A stretch of 64,000 nt of DNA from contig NZ_JACEZS010000010.1 of assembly GCF_014042365.1 (NCBI RefSeq), positions 62,001-126,000 of the forward strand, in the 5' to 3' direction. The DNA comes from Rugamonas fusca. Lineage in GTDB: Bacteria > Pseudomonadota > Gammaproteobacteria > Burkholderiales > Burkholderiaceae_D. Shown here piece after piece: positions 1 through 9,410 of the stretch. Each line of letters opens with the position of its first letter. The first letter of the stretch is position 1. The position numbers were made by a program, and so were the translations under genes. Under the pieces are notes generated by a model. That model made no database searches. It was given only the letters and a program-made list of their open reading frames with translations, and was not told the origin of the DNA.

Positions 1-11
1 AGTTTACGCAT
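1..11 (-). CDS. pal: Pal lipoprotein, first codons only (partial)
   Basis: An ATG at 9-11 on the minus strand starts a frame (M-R-K-L...) that runs off the left edge. An AGGAG ribosome binding site (19-23 on the plus strand as CTCCT) lies 7 bases upstream. It sits directly downstream of tolB in a tolQRAB operon, where pal is the expected next gene. Only three full codons are visible, so the identity rests on position. Confidence 0.6.
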
Positions 12-41
12 GTTGACTCTCCTGGTTGTAAATGAAGGATT

Positions 42-1316
42 TTACTGCATGAAAGGACCCCAGGTGGGCTCCTTGATGTTGCCCGCCTGGGTGGTCAGGC
101 GTTGCTTGACACGGCCGTCGACCGACACCACGGCCAGCGACTTGCGTCGGCCCGATTCGGTGGCGTACATGATGTACTTGCCATTGGGCGCGAAGCTCGG
201 CGCTTCGTCGCTGGTGGTGTCGGACAGGCGCTGCTCCTGGCCCGAGGCCAGGTCCAGCACGTACAGCTGGAAATTGCCGTCGCGGCGCGAGATGTAGGCC
301 AGCGTCTTGCCATCGGGCGAGATGCGCGGGCTGATGTTGTAGCTGCCGCCGAAGGTGACGCGCTGGGCGTCGCCGCCCGTCGGGCTCATGCGGTAGATCT
401 GCGGGCCGCCGCTGCGGTCGCTCGTGAAGTAGATGCTCTGGCCATCGGCCGACCATTTCGGTTCCGTGTCGATGCCGGCGCTGTTGGAGATGCGGCGCAG
501 GCCGCTGCCGTCCGCGTTGACGGTGTAGACCTGGGTGTGGCCATCCTTGGACAGGGCCACGGCCAGCTTGCTGCCGTCGGGCGACCAGGCCGGCGCCGAG
601 TTGCTGCCTTTTTCATTGGCCACCACGGTGCGCGCGCGCGTGATCAGGTTTTGCACGTAGACCACGGGCTTGCGTTGTTCAAACGAGACATAGGCCACCT
701 TGGTGCCGTCCGGCGACCAGGCTGGCGAAATGATCGGTTCGTTCGAGCGCAGCGCCAGCTGCACGCCTTCGCCGTCGGCGTCGGCCACTTCCAGCCGGTA
801 GTTGCGGCCTTCCTGGGTCACGTAGGCGATGCGGGTCGAGAACGCGCCGCGCACGCCGGTCAGCTTGAGGAAGATGTCGTCGGCGATCTTGTGCGCCGCC
901 AGGCGCGCGAACTGGGGCGGGGTGGCCTGGTCCAGCTGCGACAGCTTGTTCGACTTGATGGTGTCGAGCAGCTTGTAGCGCACGTCGTAGCGGCCGTCGG
1001 CCAGTTGCTGCACCGTGCCCACCACCAGCGCGTCGGCGCCGCGCGCCTTCCAGGCGCTGTAGTCGACGTTGTTGACATCGTTGATGGTGCCGGCGTCGAT
1101 CACCTTGAACGCGCCGCTGCGTTCCAGGTCGGCCTTGATGATGGCCGACATCTGCTGGGGCGCCACGTTCTCGTCGGCGAAGGTGGCCACGGCCACCGGG
1201 ATCTGGTTGCTGCCGACGCCGGAAATTTCAATCCGCATCTGGGCGTGCGCGGCGCCGGCGGCGATGGCCAGGCCGGCGTAGATGACGCAATGGGTAATTT
1301 TTTTCATGGTAGCCAT
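42..1316 (-). CDS. tolB: Tol-Pal system periplasmic protein TolB
   Basis: TolB is the periplasmic beta-propeller of the Tol-Pal complex and binds Pal and TolA to maintain the outer membrane during division. The 424-residue product starts with a Sec signal ([13 protein letters not shown]..., cut after AHA before QMRIEIS). A TolB N-terminal domain follows, then at least five WSPDG/SPDG propeller repeats in the C-terminal half ([35 protein letters not shown]). The ATG at 1316 shares one base with the tolA stop (TGATG). An ATG at 1307 (MKKITH) is an equally good alternative. The length is typical of the family. Confidence 0.96.
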   Translation of the reverse strand: MATMKKITHCVIYAGLAIAAGAAHAQMRIEISGVGSNQIPVAVATFADENVAPQQMSAIIKADLERSGAFKVIDAGTINDVNNVDYSAWKARGADALVVGTVQQLADGRYDVRYKLLDTIKSNKLSQLDQATPPQFARLAAHKIADDIFLKLTGVRGAFSTRIAYVTQEGRNYRLEVADADGEGVQLALRSNEPIISPAWSPDGTKVAYVSFEQRKPVVYVQNLITRARTVVANEKGSNSAPAWSPDGSKLAVALSKDGHTQVYTVNADGSGLRRISNSAGIDTEPKWSADGQSIYFTSDRSGGPQIYRMSPTGGDAQRVTFGGSYNISPRISPDGKTLAYISRRDGNFQLYVLDLASGQEQRLSDTTSDEAPSFAPNGKYIMYATESGRRKSLAVVSVDGRVKQRLTTQAGNIKEPTWGPFMQ

Positions 1317-2266
1317 CAATGTAAATCCTTCATATTGAAATCGGTGTCGAAATCACGCACCACCGTACCATCTTTTTTCTTCGGCAGCGGCGACGATTTC
1401 CAGATCGCGTTTTCCACCGCCGTGTCGTAGGCCGCGTTGCCGCTGCCCTTGGTCTTGCGCACCGAGATGATTTCGCCGGTGGGCAGCTGCGCAATATGGA
1501 ACGACGCCTTCAGGGTGTCGTCCGTGCCGCTGTAGACCAGGTTGCTCTTGATCTTGCCACGGATGGCCGCCTCGTAGCCGCCGTCGGAACGGGGGCCGGT
1601 GGACTTGGCCGCCGTGCCGCTGGTGCCCGCGCCGACGGCGCCGGTGATGCGGCTCATCTCGGCCGCGCGCGCCTTCTCGGCCGCCTTATCCGCCTTGGCC
1701 TTGGCTTCCTTGTCCGCCTTCAGCTTCTTCTCGGCTTGTTCCTTCTTCTCTTTCTTTTCCTTTTCTTCCTTGGCCTTTTGCTCTTCCAGCTTCTTCTCGG
1801 CTTTTTCCTTCTCGGCCTTCTCCTTTTCAGCCTTGAGCTTGGCCTGCTTTTCCTCTTCCTTGCGCAGCTGTTCCTTCTTCAGCTGTTCCTTCTTGAGTTC
1901 TTCCTGCTTTTCCTTCTCGGCCTTGAGCCTGGCCTTCAGGCGTTCGAGCGCGATGTCCGGCGCCTTGGGTTCGGGCTTGACTTCGTCGGGCGGCGCCATG
2001 GGCGCCGGCGGCGGCTTCACTTCCGGCGCCGGTTCCGGTTCCGCTTCGGACGCGGGTGGCGCCGGCGGCGCGGCCTCCTGCACCTTCATGTCCCACACTT
2101 CCGCCTCCACGGCCACCGGCTCGTTGCTTTGCCAGTGCACCCCCACCCACAGGAACAGGATCAGCAGCGCGTGCATGGCCACGGCCATGGTGACCGAGCG
2201 CAGGCCGTCATGCTCCTTGGGGACCTTGTACGGGCCGCTGCTTGTTGCGTGCTTCATCGTCTGCAT
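1316..2266 (-). CDS. tolA: Cell envelope integrity protein TolA
   Basis: TolA is the inner-membrane spanner that links TolQR to TolB/Pal. The 316-residue protein has one N-terminal membrane segment (about 24-41, [16 protein letters not shown]), a Pro/Glu-rich stretch (about 60-105) and a long Lys/Glu/Ala coiled coil (about 110-210). A small C-terminal TonB/TolA-like domain (about 228-316) contains [14 protein letters not shown]. The start overlaps the tolR stop by one base (TAATG), so the genes are probably translationally coupled. Confidence 0.93.
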   Translation of the reverse strand: MQTMKHATSSGPYKVPKEHDGLRSVTMAVAMHALLILFLWVGVHWQSNEPVAVEAEVWDMKVQEAAPPAPPASEAEPEPAPEVKPPPAPMAPPDEVKPEPKAPDIALERLKARLKAEKEKQEELKKEQLKKEQLRKEEEKQAKLKAEKEKAEKEKAEKKLEEQKAKEEKEKKEKKEQAEKKLKADKEAKAKADKAAEKARAAEMSRITGAVGAGTSGTAAKSTGPRSDGGYEAAIRGKIKSNLVYSGTDDTLKASFHIAQLPTGEIISVRKTKGSGNAAYDTAVENAIWKSSPLPKKKDGTVVRDFDTDFNMKDLH

Positions 2267-2703
2267 TACTTGGTTGCCAGGCCCACGCGGTTGATGCCCA
2301 TCTTCTTCGCTTCCGAAATCAGCTGGATCACGTCGTCGTATTTGCTGTCCTTGTCGCCGGCGATCAGCACCGGATAGTCGGGATGGTCGTCATGCAACGT
2401 GCGCAGCTTGCGCACCAGCGCCTCGCGGTTGGGTGCCGTTTCGGGCGCGTCCGGGTCCTTGCCCTGCACGCCGATCGACAGCGCGCCATTGGGCTTGATG
2501 ACGACCTGGATGTAGTCATCGGGCGGACGGGTGGTCTTTTCCGCGTTGGGCAGGTTGACCACGCTTGGGTTGTTGGACGACGGCATCACCATGAAGATGA
2601 TGAGCAGCACCAGCATCACGTCGATGTAGGGCACGACGTTGATCTCGGACTTGAGCTTGCGGCCGCGGCCGCCGCGCATGCTGCTGTTGAAAGAGGAAGC
2701 CAT
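2266..2703 (-). CDS. tolR: Tol-Pal system protein TolR (ExbD family)
   Basis: TolR forms the proton-channel motor together with TolQ. The product has 145 residues. The N-terminal basic stretch and single membrane helix carry the motif INVVPYIDVMLVLLIIFMV, whose Asp is the ExbD/TolR proton-handling residue. A periplasmic domain follows. It lies 16 bases after tolQ in the operon. Confidence 0.95.
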   Translation of the reverse strand: MASSFNSSMRGGRGRKLKSEINVVPYIDVMLVLLIIFMVMPSSNNPSVVNLPNAEKTTRPPDDYIQVVIKPNGALSIGVQGKDPDAPETAPNREALVRKLRTLHDDHPDYPVLIAGDKDSKYDDVIQLISEAKKMGINRVGLATK

Positions 2704-2719
2704 GATGGTGCTGCCTTAA

Positions 2720-3409
2720 TTAGCGCGACTGGCGTTGCAGGATGTTCGAGAATTCTTCCACGAAGCTCTCGAAGCGGATCGCCAGGCGGTCGATGTCATG
2801 CGAAAAACGGTTGTACGCGACCACGGCCGGAATCGCCGCGAACAGGCCGATGGCGGTGGCGATCAGCGCTTCGGCAATGCCGGGCGCCACGGCCGCCAGC
2901 GTGGCTTGCTGCACGTTGGCCAGGCCGCGGAAGGCGTTCATGATGCCCCACACGGTACCGAGCAGGCCGATGTAGGGCGACACGGAGCCGACCGAGGCGA
3001 GGAAGGCCAGGTGCGATTCGAGCGCGTCCATTTCGCGCTGGAAGGCGGCGCGCATGGCGCGGCGGGCGCCATCGAGCACGGCGCCCACGTCGAGCGCGTC
3101 GCGGCTGCCGTAGGACGCCTTGCCCTTGATGAACTCGCCCATGCCGGCCTCGAAGATGCGGGCCAGCGCGCCGCTGTTGGCGCGGTCCTTGCCGGCGTTC
3201 TGGTGCAGCGCGTGCAGGTTGCCGCCGGCCCAGAAGGTCTTTTCGAATTCGATGGTCTGGCGGCGCGCGGCACGCACGGCGTACATCTTGCGGAAGATAT
3301 AGGTCCAGCTGGTCAGCGAAATGCCGAACAGCAGCGCCATGATCAGCTGCACGATCAGGTGGGCGTTGGTGATGAGGGACAGGAAGGACAGGTCTTGGGT
3401 GACGTTCAT
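2720..3409 (-). CDS. tolQ: Tol-Pal system protein TolQ (ExbB family)
   Basis: TolQ is the MotA/ExbB-type proton channel subunit that energises TolA. The 229-residue protein has a first helix at about 15-38, a long cytoplasmic loop, and two closely spaced C-terminal helices. The second helix region contains VSPYIGLLGTVWGIMNAF and GIAEALIATAIGLFAAIPAV, the conserved ExbB/TolQ channel motifs. It is the first motor gene after ybgC, in the usual operon order. Confidence 0.96.
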   Translation of the reverse strand: MNVTQDLSFLSLITNAHLIVQLIMALLFGISLTSWTYIFRKMYAVRAARRQTIEFEKTFWAGGNLHALHQNAGKDRANSGALARIFEAGMGEFIKGKASYGSRDALDVGAVLDGARRAMRAAFQREMDALESHLAFLASVGSVSPYIGLLGTVWGIMNAFRGLANVQQATLAAVAPGIAEALIATAIGLFAAIPAVVAYNRFSHDIDRLAIRFESFVEEFSNILQRQSR

Positions 3410-3439
3410 GGGCTTACGGTCTGGGTGAAAAGGGCGGCT

Positions 3440-3850
3440 TCAGGATGGCATGACGCCGCGCATGCGGGCGGCGACTTCGGGCGGCACGGCGCGCGGACGC
3501 AGCGCGGAATCGACACAGCCCACCTTGACGTGGGCCGTGTTGAGTAACTGCTCGCCGCACCACACTTGTTGTTCAAACAGGATCGAGGCGCGGCCCATTT
3601 TCGCGATCTTGAGCGTTAATTTTAGTACATCGTCGAGCTTGGCCGGCGCGTGATACTCGGCGCTGACGTTCTTGACGACGAACATGGCGTCATGTTCCTG
3701 CAGCAGCGCGTGCTGGTTCACGTCGATGGCGCGCAGCCATTCCGTACGGGCGCGCTCATAGAACTTCAGGTAATTTGCGTAATAGACAATACCGCCGGCG
3801 TCCGTGTCTTCGTAGTAGACGCGGACATTCCAGGTGAACTCTGCAGACAT
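3440..3850 (-). CDS. ybgC: Tol-Pal associated acyl-CoA thioesterase YbgC
   Basis: This is a hotdog-fold thioesterase (136 residues from ATG 3850) of the YbgC/4-hydroxybenzoyl-CoA thioesterase family, normally the first gene of tol-pal operons. The catalytic motif is YYEDTDAGGIVYYANYLKFYERARTEW. An in-frame ATG at 3883 would add 11 residues (MLLNLTSSKSN). Neither start has a strong ribosome binding site, and I chose 3850 because family members begin close to this point. The stop lies 30 bases before tolQ. Confidence 0.92.
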   Translation of the reverse strand: MSAEFTWNVRVYYEDTDAGGIVYYANYLKFYERARTEWLRAIDVNQHALLQEHDAMFVVKNVSAEYHAPAKLDDVLKLTLKIAKMGRASILFEQQVWCGEQLLNTAHVKVGCVDSALRPRAVPPEVAARMRGVMPS

Positions 3851-4104
3851 GTTGGATTTGCTACTAGTGAGATTGAGCAACATTTTACGCGACTTTGTTG
3901 TCGGGATTGAAGCGGACAGCCGATTTTCGTGGAATCGCTGTCCATTTTGTCGTTTCTGCTATCCCGCCGCGCAAGGTTGCGCCGTCAGCAGTTAAGCTGA
4001 CGGCGGGCAAAATGCCAAGCTTTGTAACAACCGCTTACGTTTATGGCCGCATTTGGCAACTTTTGTAGGTAGTTTACTTAAATTAGCTAAGTAAATACCG
4101 CGTT
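3851..4104. other. Intergenic region with a hairpin, no gene seen
   Basis: There is no convincing gene. A 9-bp inverted repeat (GCCGTCAGC at 3981-3989 and GCTGACGGC at 3996-4004, 6-base loop) lies between the dehydrogenase and ybgC. Neither side carries a T-run, so it is not a standard intrinsic terminator. The 4060-4100 part is A+T-rich and could hold the promoter of ybgC-tolQRAB-pal, but I see no clear hexamers. Confidence 0.4.
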
Positions 4105-4854
4105 TCAGACATTGCGCTTGATGGCGAACGGCCCGAAGCCCTGGCAGGTCGGCATGATTTCGATGTTGTTGATATTCACATGCGGCGGCAGGGTGGCGAT
4201 CCAGTAAGCCGTGTTGGCGATGTCGTCCGCCGTCAGCGGCACCGTGCCTTCGTAGACCTTGGCGGCGGCCGCGTCGTCGCCTTTCATGCGCACGTTGGAG
4301 AACTCGGTGCCACCGCACAGGCCGGGCGCCAGGTTGGTGGCGCGCACGCCGGTGCCGACCAGGTCGGCGCGCAGGTTGAGCGTGAACTGTTCCACGAAGG
4401 CCTTGGTGGCGCCGTACACGTTGCCGCCCGGATAAGGGTAGGAACCGGCCGTGGAGCCGATGTTGATCACGGTGCCGGTGCCGCGCGCCACCATGGACGG
4501 CAGGATGGCGCGCGTCATGGCCACCAGGCCGGCGCAGTTGGTGGCGATCATGGTGTTCCAGTCGGCCAGCGACGATTCGTGGGCCGGCGTGGTGCCCAGC
4601 GCCAGGCCGGCGTTGTTGATCAGCACGTCGATCGGCTGCCAGTCGGCTGGCAGGGCGGCCAGCGCCGCATCGATGGACGCCTGGTCCGTCACATCCAGTT
4701 CGACGGGCAGGGCGGCCGCGCCCAGTTCGCCGGCCAGCGCCTGCAAACGTTCGACCCGGCGGCCGCTGATGATGACGCGGTGGCCGTGGCCAGCGAAGGT
4801 GCGGGCCATGGCGGCGCCAAAGCCGGCCGTTGCGCCCGTGATGAATACGATCAT
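4105..4854 (-). CDS. ydfG: NADP-dependent 3-hydroxy acid dehydrogenase, SDR family (YdfG-like)
   Basis: A 249-residue short-chain dehydrogenase closely resembling E. coli YdfG (serine/3-hydroxypropionate dehydrogenase) over its whole length. It shows the N-terminal nucleotide site ITGATAGFGAA, the NNAGLALG motif, catalytic Ser in INIGSTAGSYPY, YxxxK in VYGATKAFVEQF, and the typical end HVNINNIEIMP. In the family, the preference for NADP(H) and small hydroxy acids is established. The exact substrate here is inferred. It appears to be a single gene. Confidence 0.88.
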   Translation of the reverse strand: MIVFITGATAGFGAAMARTFAGHGHRVIISGRRVERLQALAGELGAAALPVELDVTDQASIDAALAALPADWQPIDVLINNAGLALGTTPAHESSLADWNTMIATNCAGLVAMTRAILPSMVARGTGTVINIGSTAGSYPYPGGNVYGATKAFVEQFTLNLRADLVGTGVRATNLAPGLCGGTEFSNVRMKGDDAAAAKVYEGTVPLTADDIANTAYWIATLPPHVNINNIEIMPTCQGFGPFAIKRNV

Positions 4855-4966
4855 GTTCTGTCCTTGTGGGTGGAAGGGGAGTGGCCAAAATTGTAGCCGA
4901 AATGCCCGTCCTGCCAGCTTAGCACCGGAAAATGACAGCTTGATTGCAATTTAGATAACATTTATC

Positions 4967-4995
4967 TTGCCCAATTCCTGCCTTTAACTTACAAT
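4967..4995 (+). promoter_or_regulatory. Probable sigma-70 promoter of the glyA transcript
   Basis: TTGCCC (4967-4972) and TACAAT (4990-4995) are separated by 17 bases. The predicted start, near 5002, lies about 10 bases before the first pairing arm of the riboswitch. Confidence 0.55.
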
Positions 4996-5011
4996 TTGCC
5001 TTCCATTACGT

Positions 5012-5137
5012 CTCACGTAACTGGCGAAAAGCTGCGATGATCCCCAGGCCGGTGCACCCGGCAGGCGGGTTGGTCCGTTGGCGAAAGGTGGGCATCCACC
5101 GGGGAACGTGAGATTTCAATAGCCGTTCGCCTGGGCA
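5012..5137 (+). promoter_or_regulatory. ZTP/ZMP riboswitch (pfl motif) upstream of glyA
   Basis: The leader matches the pfl architecture. The outer helix pairs CTCACG (5012-5017) with CGTGAG (5107-5112). ACTGGCG follows the first arm. A hairpin GGTGG...CCACC (5087-5100) is followed by GGGGAACGTGAG, and a second conserved part reads GCCGTTCGCCTGGGCA (5122-5137). In known pfl/ZTP riboswitches the CGCCTGGGC block makes the ligand-binding pseudoknot. ZTP/ZMP accumulates when 10-formyl-tetrahydrofolate is scarce, which fits control of the one-carbon enzyme GlyA. Recognised by eye only. Confidence 0.82.
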
Positions 5138-5175
5138 GCCCACCGATGGTAATTGCACGAAGAGGCTGCCTTTCC
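5134..5175 (+). promoter_or_regulatory. Expression-platform hairpin of the ZTP riboswitch
   Basis: GGCAGCC (5134-5140) can pair with GGCTGCC (5164-5170), which is followed by TTTCC. The left arm overlaps the end of the aptamer core (CTGGGCA), so aptamer folding and this stem should exclude each other. The T-run is short, so the terminator role is inferred. Confidence 0.5.
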
Positions 5176-5243
5176 GCTATCGGCTTCCCTCATTCGATCC
5201 AACCTGCCAGAAACAAGTTACTCATACCGATTGGAGTTTTTAC

Positions 5244-6491
5244 ATGTTCGCAAAAGATCACACCCTCGCCAACGTAGACCCTGAGCTGTTCGGCGCCATC
5301 CAGAACGAAAACCGCCGCCAGCACGACCACATCGAGCTGATCGCTTCTGAAAACTACACCTCGCCAGCCGTGATGCAAGCACAAGGCTCGCAGCTGACCA
5401 ACAAGTACGCCGAAGGCTACCCAGGCAAGCGCTACTACGGCGGCTGCGAATACGTGGACGTGGTCGAGCAACTGGCCATCGACCGCGTCAAGCAACTGTT
5501 CGGCGCCGAAGCGGCCAACGTGCAGCCTAACTCCGGTTCGCAAGCCAACCAGGGCGTGTTCTTCGCCGTGCTCAAACCGGGCGACACCATCATGGGCATG
5601 TCGCTGGCCGAAGGCGGCCACCTGACCCACGGCATGCCACTGAACATGTCGGGCAAATGGTTCAACGTCGTGTCCTACGGCCTGACCGCCGCTGAAGACA
5701 TCGACTACGACGCCATGGAAGCGCTGGCCAAGGAACACAAGCCCAAGCTGATCATCGCCGGCGCCTCGGCGTTCTCGAAAAAGATCGACTTCGAACGTTT
5801 CGCCGCCGTGGCCAAGGCCGTGGGCGCGTACTTCATGGTCGACATGGCCCACTACGCCGGCCTGATCGCCGCCGGCCTGTACCCGAACCCCGTGCCGCAC
5901 GCCGACTTCGTCACCTCGACCACGCACAAATCGCTGCGCGGCCCACGCGGCGGCATCATCCTGATGAAGGCTGAACACGAGAAGATCATCAACTCGGCCA
6001 TCTTCCCTGGCATCCAGGGCGGCCCGCTGATGCACGTGATCGCCGGCAAGGCCGTCGCCTTCAAGGAAGCGCTCTCGCCCGAGTTCAAGACCTACCAGCA
6101 GCAAGTGGTGAAGAACGCCGACGTGATGGCCAAGACCCTGATCGCCCGCGGCCTGCGCATCGTTTCCGGCGGCACCGAGTCGCACGTGATGCTGGTGGAC
6201 CTGCGCGCCAAGAACCTGACCGGCAAGGAAGCGGAAGCCATCCTCGGTTCGGCTCACATTACCACCAACAAGAACGGCATCCCGAACGATCCGCAAAAGC
6301 CATTCGTGACGTCCGGTATCCGTCTGGGCAGCCCGGCCATGACCACCCGCGGCTTCAAGGAAGCGGAAGCGGAAAAGGTCGCGCACCTGATCGCCGACGT
6401 GCTGGACAACCCGCATGACGCCGCCACCATCGAGCGCGTGAAGGCCGAAGTGAAGGTGCTGGCCGACGCGTTCCCGGTGTACGCTGCCTGA
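5244..6491 (+). CDS. glyA: Serine hydroxymethyltransferase
   Basis: GlyA interconverts serine plus tetrahydrofolate with glycine plus 5,10-methylene-tetrahydrofolate, using PLP. The 415-residue product has the full family layout: ASENYTS near residue 35, the substrate loop [14 protein letters not shown] (about 54-67), [10 protein letters not shown], and the PLP lysine K229 in [14 protein letters not shown]. It is the regulated target of the riboswitch leader, 107 bases upstream. Confidence 0.98.
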   Translation: MFAKDHTLANVDPELFGAIQNENRRQHDHIELIASENYTSPAVMQAQGSQLTNKYAEGYPGKRYYGGCEYVDVVEQLAIDRVKQLFGAEAANVQPNSGSQANQGVFFAVLKPGDTIMGMSLAEGGHLTHGMPLNMSGKWFNVVSYGLTAAEDIDYDAMEALAKEHKPKLIIAGASAFSKKIDFERFAAVAKAVGAYFMVDMAHYAGLIAAGLYPNPVPHADFVTSTTHKSLRGPRGGIILMKAEHEKIINSAIFPGIQGGPLMHVIAGKAVAFKEALSPEFKTYQQQVVKNADVMAKTLIARGLRIVSGGTESHVMLVDLRAKNLTGKEAEAILGSAHITTNKNGIPNDPQKPFVTSGIRLGSPAMTTRGFKEAEAEKVAHLIADVLDNPHDAATIERVKAEVKVLADAFPVYAA

Positions 6492-6505
6492 TCGGTGTAG
6501 TATCA

Positions 6506-6535
6506 ACAGGACGCTGGCTTGGGCTGGCGTCCTGT
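6506..6535 (+). terminator. Inverted repeat after glyA, possible terminator or processing site
   Basis: ACAGGACGC (6506-6514) pairs perfectly with GCGTCCTGT (6527-6535) around a 12-base loop. No T-run follows, so Rho-independent termination is doubtful. It sits between glyA and nrdR. Confidence 0.35.
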
Positions 6536-6566
6536 CACAACAATCGCAAGCGAAACCGTCGCCCAC

Positions 6567-7037
6567 ATGAAATGTCCATTCTGTCAGCATGAAGAGACTC
6601 AGGTCCTCGATACCCGCGTATCGGAGGAGGGCGACGCCATACGCCGGCGCCGGCGTTGCGCCAAATGTGATAAACGGTTTACCACGTATGAGCGCATCGA
6701 ACTGGTGATGCCGTTCGTGGTCAAGAAGAACGGCAGCCGCACGGAATACTCGGCCGCCAAGCTGCGCGACAGCCTGATGCTGGCCTTGCGCAAGCGCCCC
6801 GTCGCTGCGGCGGCCGTGGATACGGCGGTGCAGTCGATCGAGGAAAAGCTGCTCACCAGCGGACAGCGCGAAGTCGATACCGGCTACATCGGCGAACTGG
6901 TGATGCAGGAGCTCAAGCGGCTCGACAAGGTCGCCTACATTCGTTTCGCCTCCGTCTACAAGAACTTCGAAGACCTGGAAGAATTCCAGGACGCCATTGC
7001 CGAAGTGGGACAGGAACGCAAGCCCCGCAAGGGCTGA
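6567..7037 (+). CDS. nrdR: Transcriptional repressor NrdR
   Basis: NrdR is a nucleotide-sensing repressor of ribonucleotide reductase genes. The 156-residue product has an N-terminal zinc ribbon with C3, C6, C31 and C34 (MKCPFC...RRCAKC), followed by an ATP-cone domain (about residues 49-140, with [16 protein letters not shown]). The ATG at 6567 was chosen because the zinc ribbon must start the protein. The frame is open 48 bases further upstream but lacks family similarity. The glyA-nrdR order is common in proteobacteria. Confidence 0.97.
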   Translation: MKCPFCQHEETQVLDTRVSEEGDAIRRRRRCAKCDKRFTTYERIELVMPFVVKKNGSRTEYSAAKLRDSLMLALRKRPVAAAAVDTAVQSIEEKLLTSGQREVDTGYIGELVMQELKRLDKVAYIRFASVYKNFEDLEEFQDAIAEVGQERKPRKG

Positions 7038-7180
7038 TTTCCATTTCCATTCTCGCTCTCTTTCCTGCCGTCAGCGCGCTTTGGCGCACGGTTGACACAT
7101 CTCATGCATTGAAGCGCGTGCGCTGCTAACTTCATCCTCAGCCGCCAACGTTGGGCGGCCCGGGAGGACGGAGGTGCGGC

Positions 7181-7750
7181 ATGCGATGGATGAAATCACG
7201 CGGCTTTACCATGCTGGAAATCATGGTGGCCTTGCTGGTGCTGGCGCTGGGCATCATTTGCGGCACGGCGATGCAATTGGCGGCGCTGCGCACGCGCCAT
7301 CAATCCGCGCTGCTCACGCAATCGCTGCACCTGGCCAATAGTTTGGCCGAGCGCATGCGCGCCAACAGCATCACGCCACCGCTGCCGGACGCGGCCAATC
7401 CCTATTTGACCTTCCACTACGACGCGCTGGCCGAACCATCGCCCGTGCCGCCGTCGCCACTGTGTTACGCGCTGGACGCCCATTGCGACCGCAGCCAGCT
7501 GGCCCAGTTCGACCTGTACGACATCAAGCAGCAAGTGCGCACCAGCTTGCCGGCCGGGCGTGTGTTGGTGTGCCGCGATGCCGGCCTGTGGCAGGGTGGC
7601 CGCTTGCGCTGGAGTTGCACGGGCGGCGCGGGGGCGCCGCTGGTGGTCAAGGTGGGCTGGCGTGGCAAGCGTCCAGACGGCACGCCCGCGCGCGACGCGG
7701 ACGGCGAGTTCGTGCCCGGCGTGGCTGTCGCGGTGGGAGCGCTGCCATGA
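7181..7750 (+). CDS. pilV: Type IV pilus minor pilin / assembly protein PilV
   Basis: A 189-residue prepilin with the prepilin-peptidase site SRG^FTMLEIMVALLVLALGI, including the conserved Glu at position +5 of the mature form. It is probably a minor pilin that primes pilus assembly. The ATG at 7181 is preceded by GGAGG six bases upstream. An upstream TTG at 7151 is unlikely. It overlaps pilW by four bases (ATGA) and is first in a minor-pilin operon. Confidence 0.85.
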   Translation: MRWMKSRGFTMLEIMVALLVLALGIICGTAMQLAALRTRHQSALLTQSLHLANSLAERMRANSITPPLPDAANPYLTFHYDALAEPSPVPPSPLCYALDAHCDRSQLAQFDLYDIKQQVRTSLPAGRVLVCRDAGLWQGGRLRWSCTGGAGAPLVVKVGWRGKRPDGTPARDADGEFVPGVAVAVGALP

Positions 7751-8706
7751 AGCCACGCGTGCGGCGGCAGGATGGTGTGGCGCTGGCCGAGGTCATGGTG
7801 TCGATGGCGCTGGGCATGCTGGTGGTGCTGCTGGCCTGCGCCATGCTCGTGCTGGCCAATGCCGCCTACCGCATGCACAGCGAGAACGTGTGGCTCAATG
7901 ACGGCGGCCGCTATGCGCTCGACATCATCGGCCAGGCCGTGCGCCAGAGCGCCTACGTGAACTGGGATGGCGAATTGGCGCCGGCCGCCTACGATCCCGC
8001 GTCCAGCGCGGCGATCGGAGGACTCGACGCGCACAGCCTCGCGCGTGCCAGCGATGGCATCGCGCATCCGCTGGCGCCCGTGGCCAATGGCAGCGATGTG
8101 TTGATGTTGCGCTTTGACGGATCGGGTGGGACCGCCAACGGTGACGGTTCCGCCGTCAACTGCGCTGGCTTTGGCGTGGCGGACAGTCACGCCGTCAATG
8201 AACGCGGCTGGAGCATTTTCTATGTCGCCAACGATGCCGAGGGCGAACCTGAATTGCGCTGCAAGTACCGCAGCGCCAGCGGCTGGGGCGCCGACGCCAT
8301 CGTGCGTGGCGTCGACAGCTTCCAGGTGTTGTATGGCGTCGATCTCGACACCCCGCCCGATGGTGTGCCCGACACTTACCTGAATGCCAGCGCCGTCAAT
8401 GCGCTCGATGCCAGTCTGGTGCTGGCGGGCGCCACGCCGGACGAGCGCCAGCGTGACCTGCACCGCAAGACGTATTGGAAGCGGGTGCGTGCCGTCAAGG
8501 TCGCGCTGTTGTTGCGCGGCGATGTGCATACCCGGCCCGATGGTGCGCCGGCCGTCTACGACTTGTTCGGCGCGGCCTATGCGGACGCCCATGCGGGCGA
8601 CGATCCCGGCGTGCGCGTGGCCGAGCAAACCATGGCGCCGGCCTTGCGGCGGCGGGCGCGGCGGCTGTTTGTGGCGCTGTTCCAGTTGCGTAACCGGAGC
8701 GTGTGA
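7747..8706 (+). CDS. pilW: Type IV pilus minor pilin PilW
   Basis: A 319-residue prepilin-like protein with a short basic leader (MKPRVRRQDG^VALAEVMVSMALGML). It matches the PilW family in length and in its place between pilV and pilX. The start ATGA overlaps the pilV stop. Residue +1 is Val after Gly, not the usual Phe, and the Glu follows four positions later. The frame is open far upstream of 7747, but that part lies inside pilV in another frame. Confidence 0.85.
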   Translation: MKPRVRRQDGVALAEVMVSMALGMLVVLLACAMLVLANAAYRMHSENVWLNDGGRYALDIIGQAVRQSAYVNWDGELAPAAYDPASSAAIGGLDAHSLARASDGIAHPLAPVANGSDVLMLRFDGSGGTANGDGSAVNCAGFGVADSHAVNERGWSIFYVANDAEGEPELRCKYRSASGWGADAIVRGVDSFQVLYGVDLDTPPDGVPDTYLNASAVNALDASLVLAGATPDERQRDLHRKTYWKRVRAVKVALLLRGDVHTRPDGAPAVYDLFGAAYADAHAGDDPGVRVAEQTMAPALRRRARRLFVALFQLRNRSV

Positions 8707-9395
8707 TGAAGCGATGGGCCGGTGCGCGCGCGGGACGGCAACGCGGCGTCACGCTGTTGGTGACGATGTTGATCCTGGTCGCCGTCATGCTGGTTGGCGC
8801 ATCGGCGGCCCGTTTGGCACTGCAGGGCGAACAGGCTGCGCGGGCGGGGCGGGACAGGCAGGTGGCGTTTCAGGCGGCGGAGGATGCGCTTATGGACGGA
8901 GAACGCGATGTGGCCGGAACAGCGTCCGGCGCGGCGGGGCATGGTGCTGGCACTGGCGATGCGGCGGACGCCGGTATCCCAGGCGCGAGTGGTGCAGGCG
9001 CGGATGCTTGGCGTGCGCGCAGTGCGCTGTTCGGTCTCGATAGTGGGCTGGGATTTATCGATGGCTGCGGAACGGGGCCGGTCAACCTTGGCCTGTGCGC
9101 GCGCGCGGGAGGCGAGGGCGCCGCGGCGTGGCAGGCGGTGGACCTGAGCGGCGCGGAAGATGGCGGCAGTCACACGGTGCAGTATGGCGACTATAGCGGC
9201 GCCTCCATGCAGACCGGCAGCGGCTACTTGCCGTTCCGCCGTCCCCGTTACTTGATCGAGCGCGTGCCCTGCCACCAGCCCGGCGACGAAGTAGGGGCAT
9301 CCGGCGGCCATTGTTACCGCGTGACAGCGATCGGTTTCGGCGCCCGGCCGGAAACGGAAGTGGTGCTGCAATCGGTTTATCGCAGGGCCGACTGA
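8706..9395 (+). CDS. pilX: Type IV pilus minor pilin / assembly protein PilX
   Basis: A 229-residue protein beginning MKRWAGARAGRQRGVTLLVTMLILVAVMLVGASA, a PilX-type N-terminus in which the hydrophobic helix follows the RG site but the +5 Glu is absent, as in many PilX proteins. QAAEDALMDGE after the helix is also typical. The start shares one base with the pilW stop (TGATG). In the family PilX works with PilY1 at the pilus tip. Confidence 0.82.
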   Translation: MKRWAGARAGRQRGVTLLVTMLILVAVMLVGASAARLALQGEQAARAGRDRQVAFQAAEDALMDGERDVAGTASGAAGHGAGTGDAADAGIPGASGAGADAWRARSALFGLDSGLGFIDGCGTGPVNLGLCARAGGEGAAAWQAVDLSGAEDGGSHTVQYGDYSGASMQTGSGYLPFRRPRYLIERVPCHQPGDEVGASGGHCYRVTAIGFGARPETEVVLQSVYRRAD

Positions 9396-9410
9396 GACGA
9401 GGGCGAACAA

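Noticed and set aside
1496..2377. Leu/Phe-rich plus-strand frames opposite tolA
   Set aside because: They are the mirror of the Lys/Glu coiled coil of TolA and only look like membrane segments.
3981..4004. Hairpin between the YdfG-like gene and ybgC as a terminator
   Set aside because: The stem is good but neither strand has a T-run. Kept only as part of the intergenic description.
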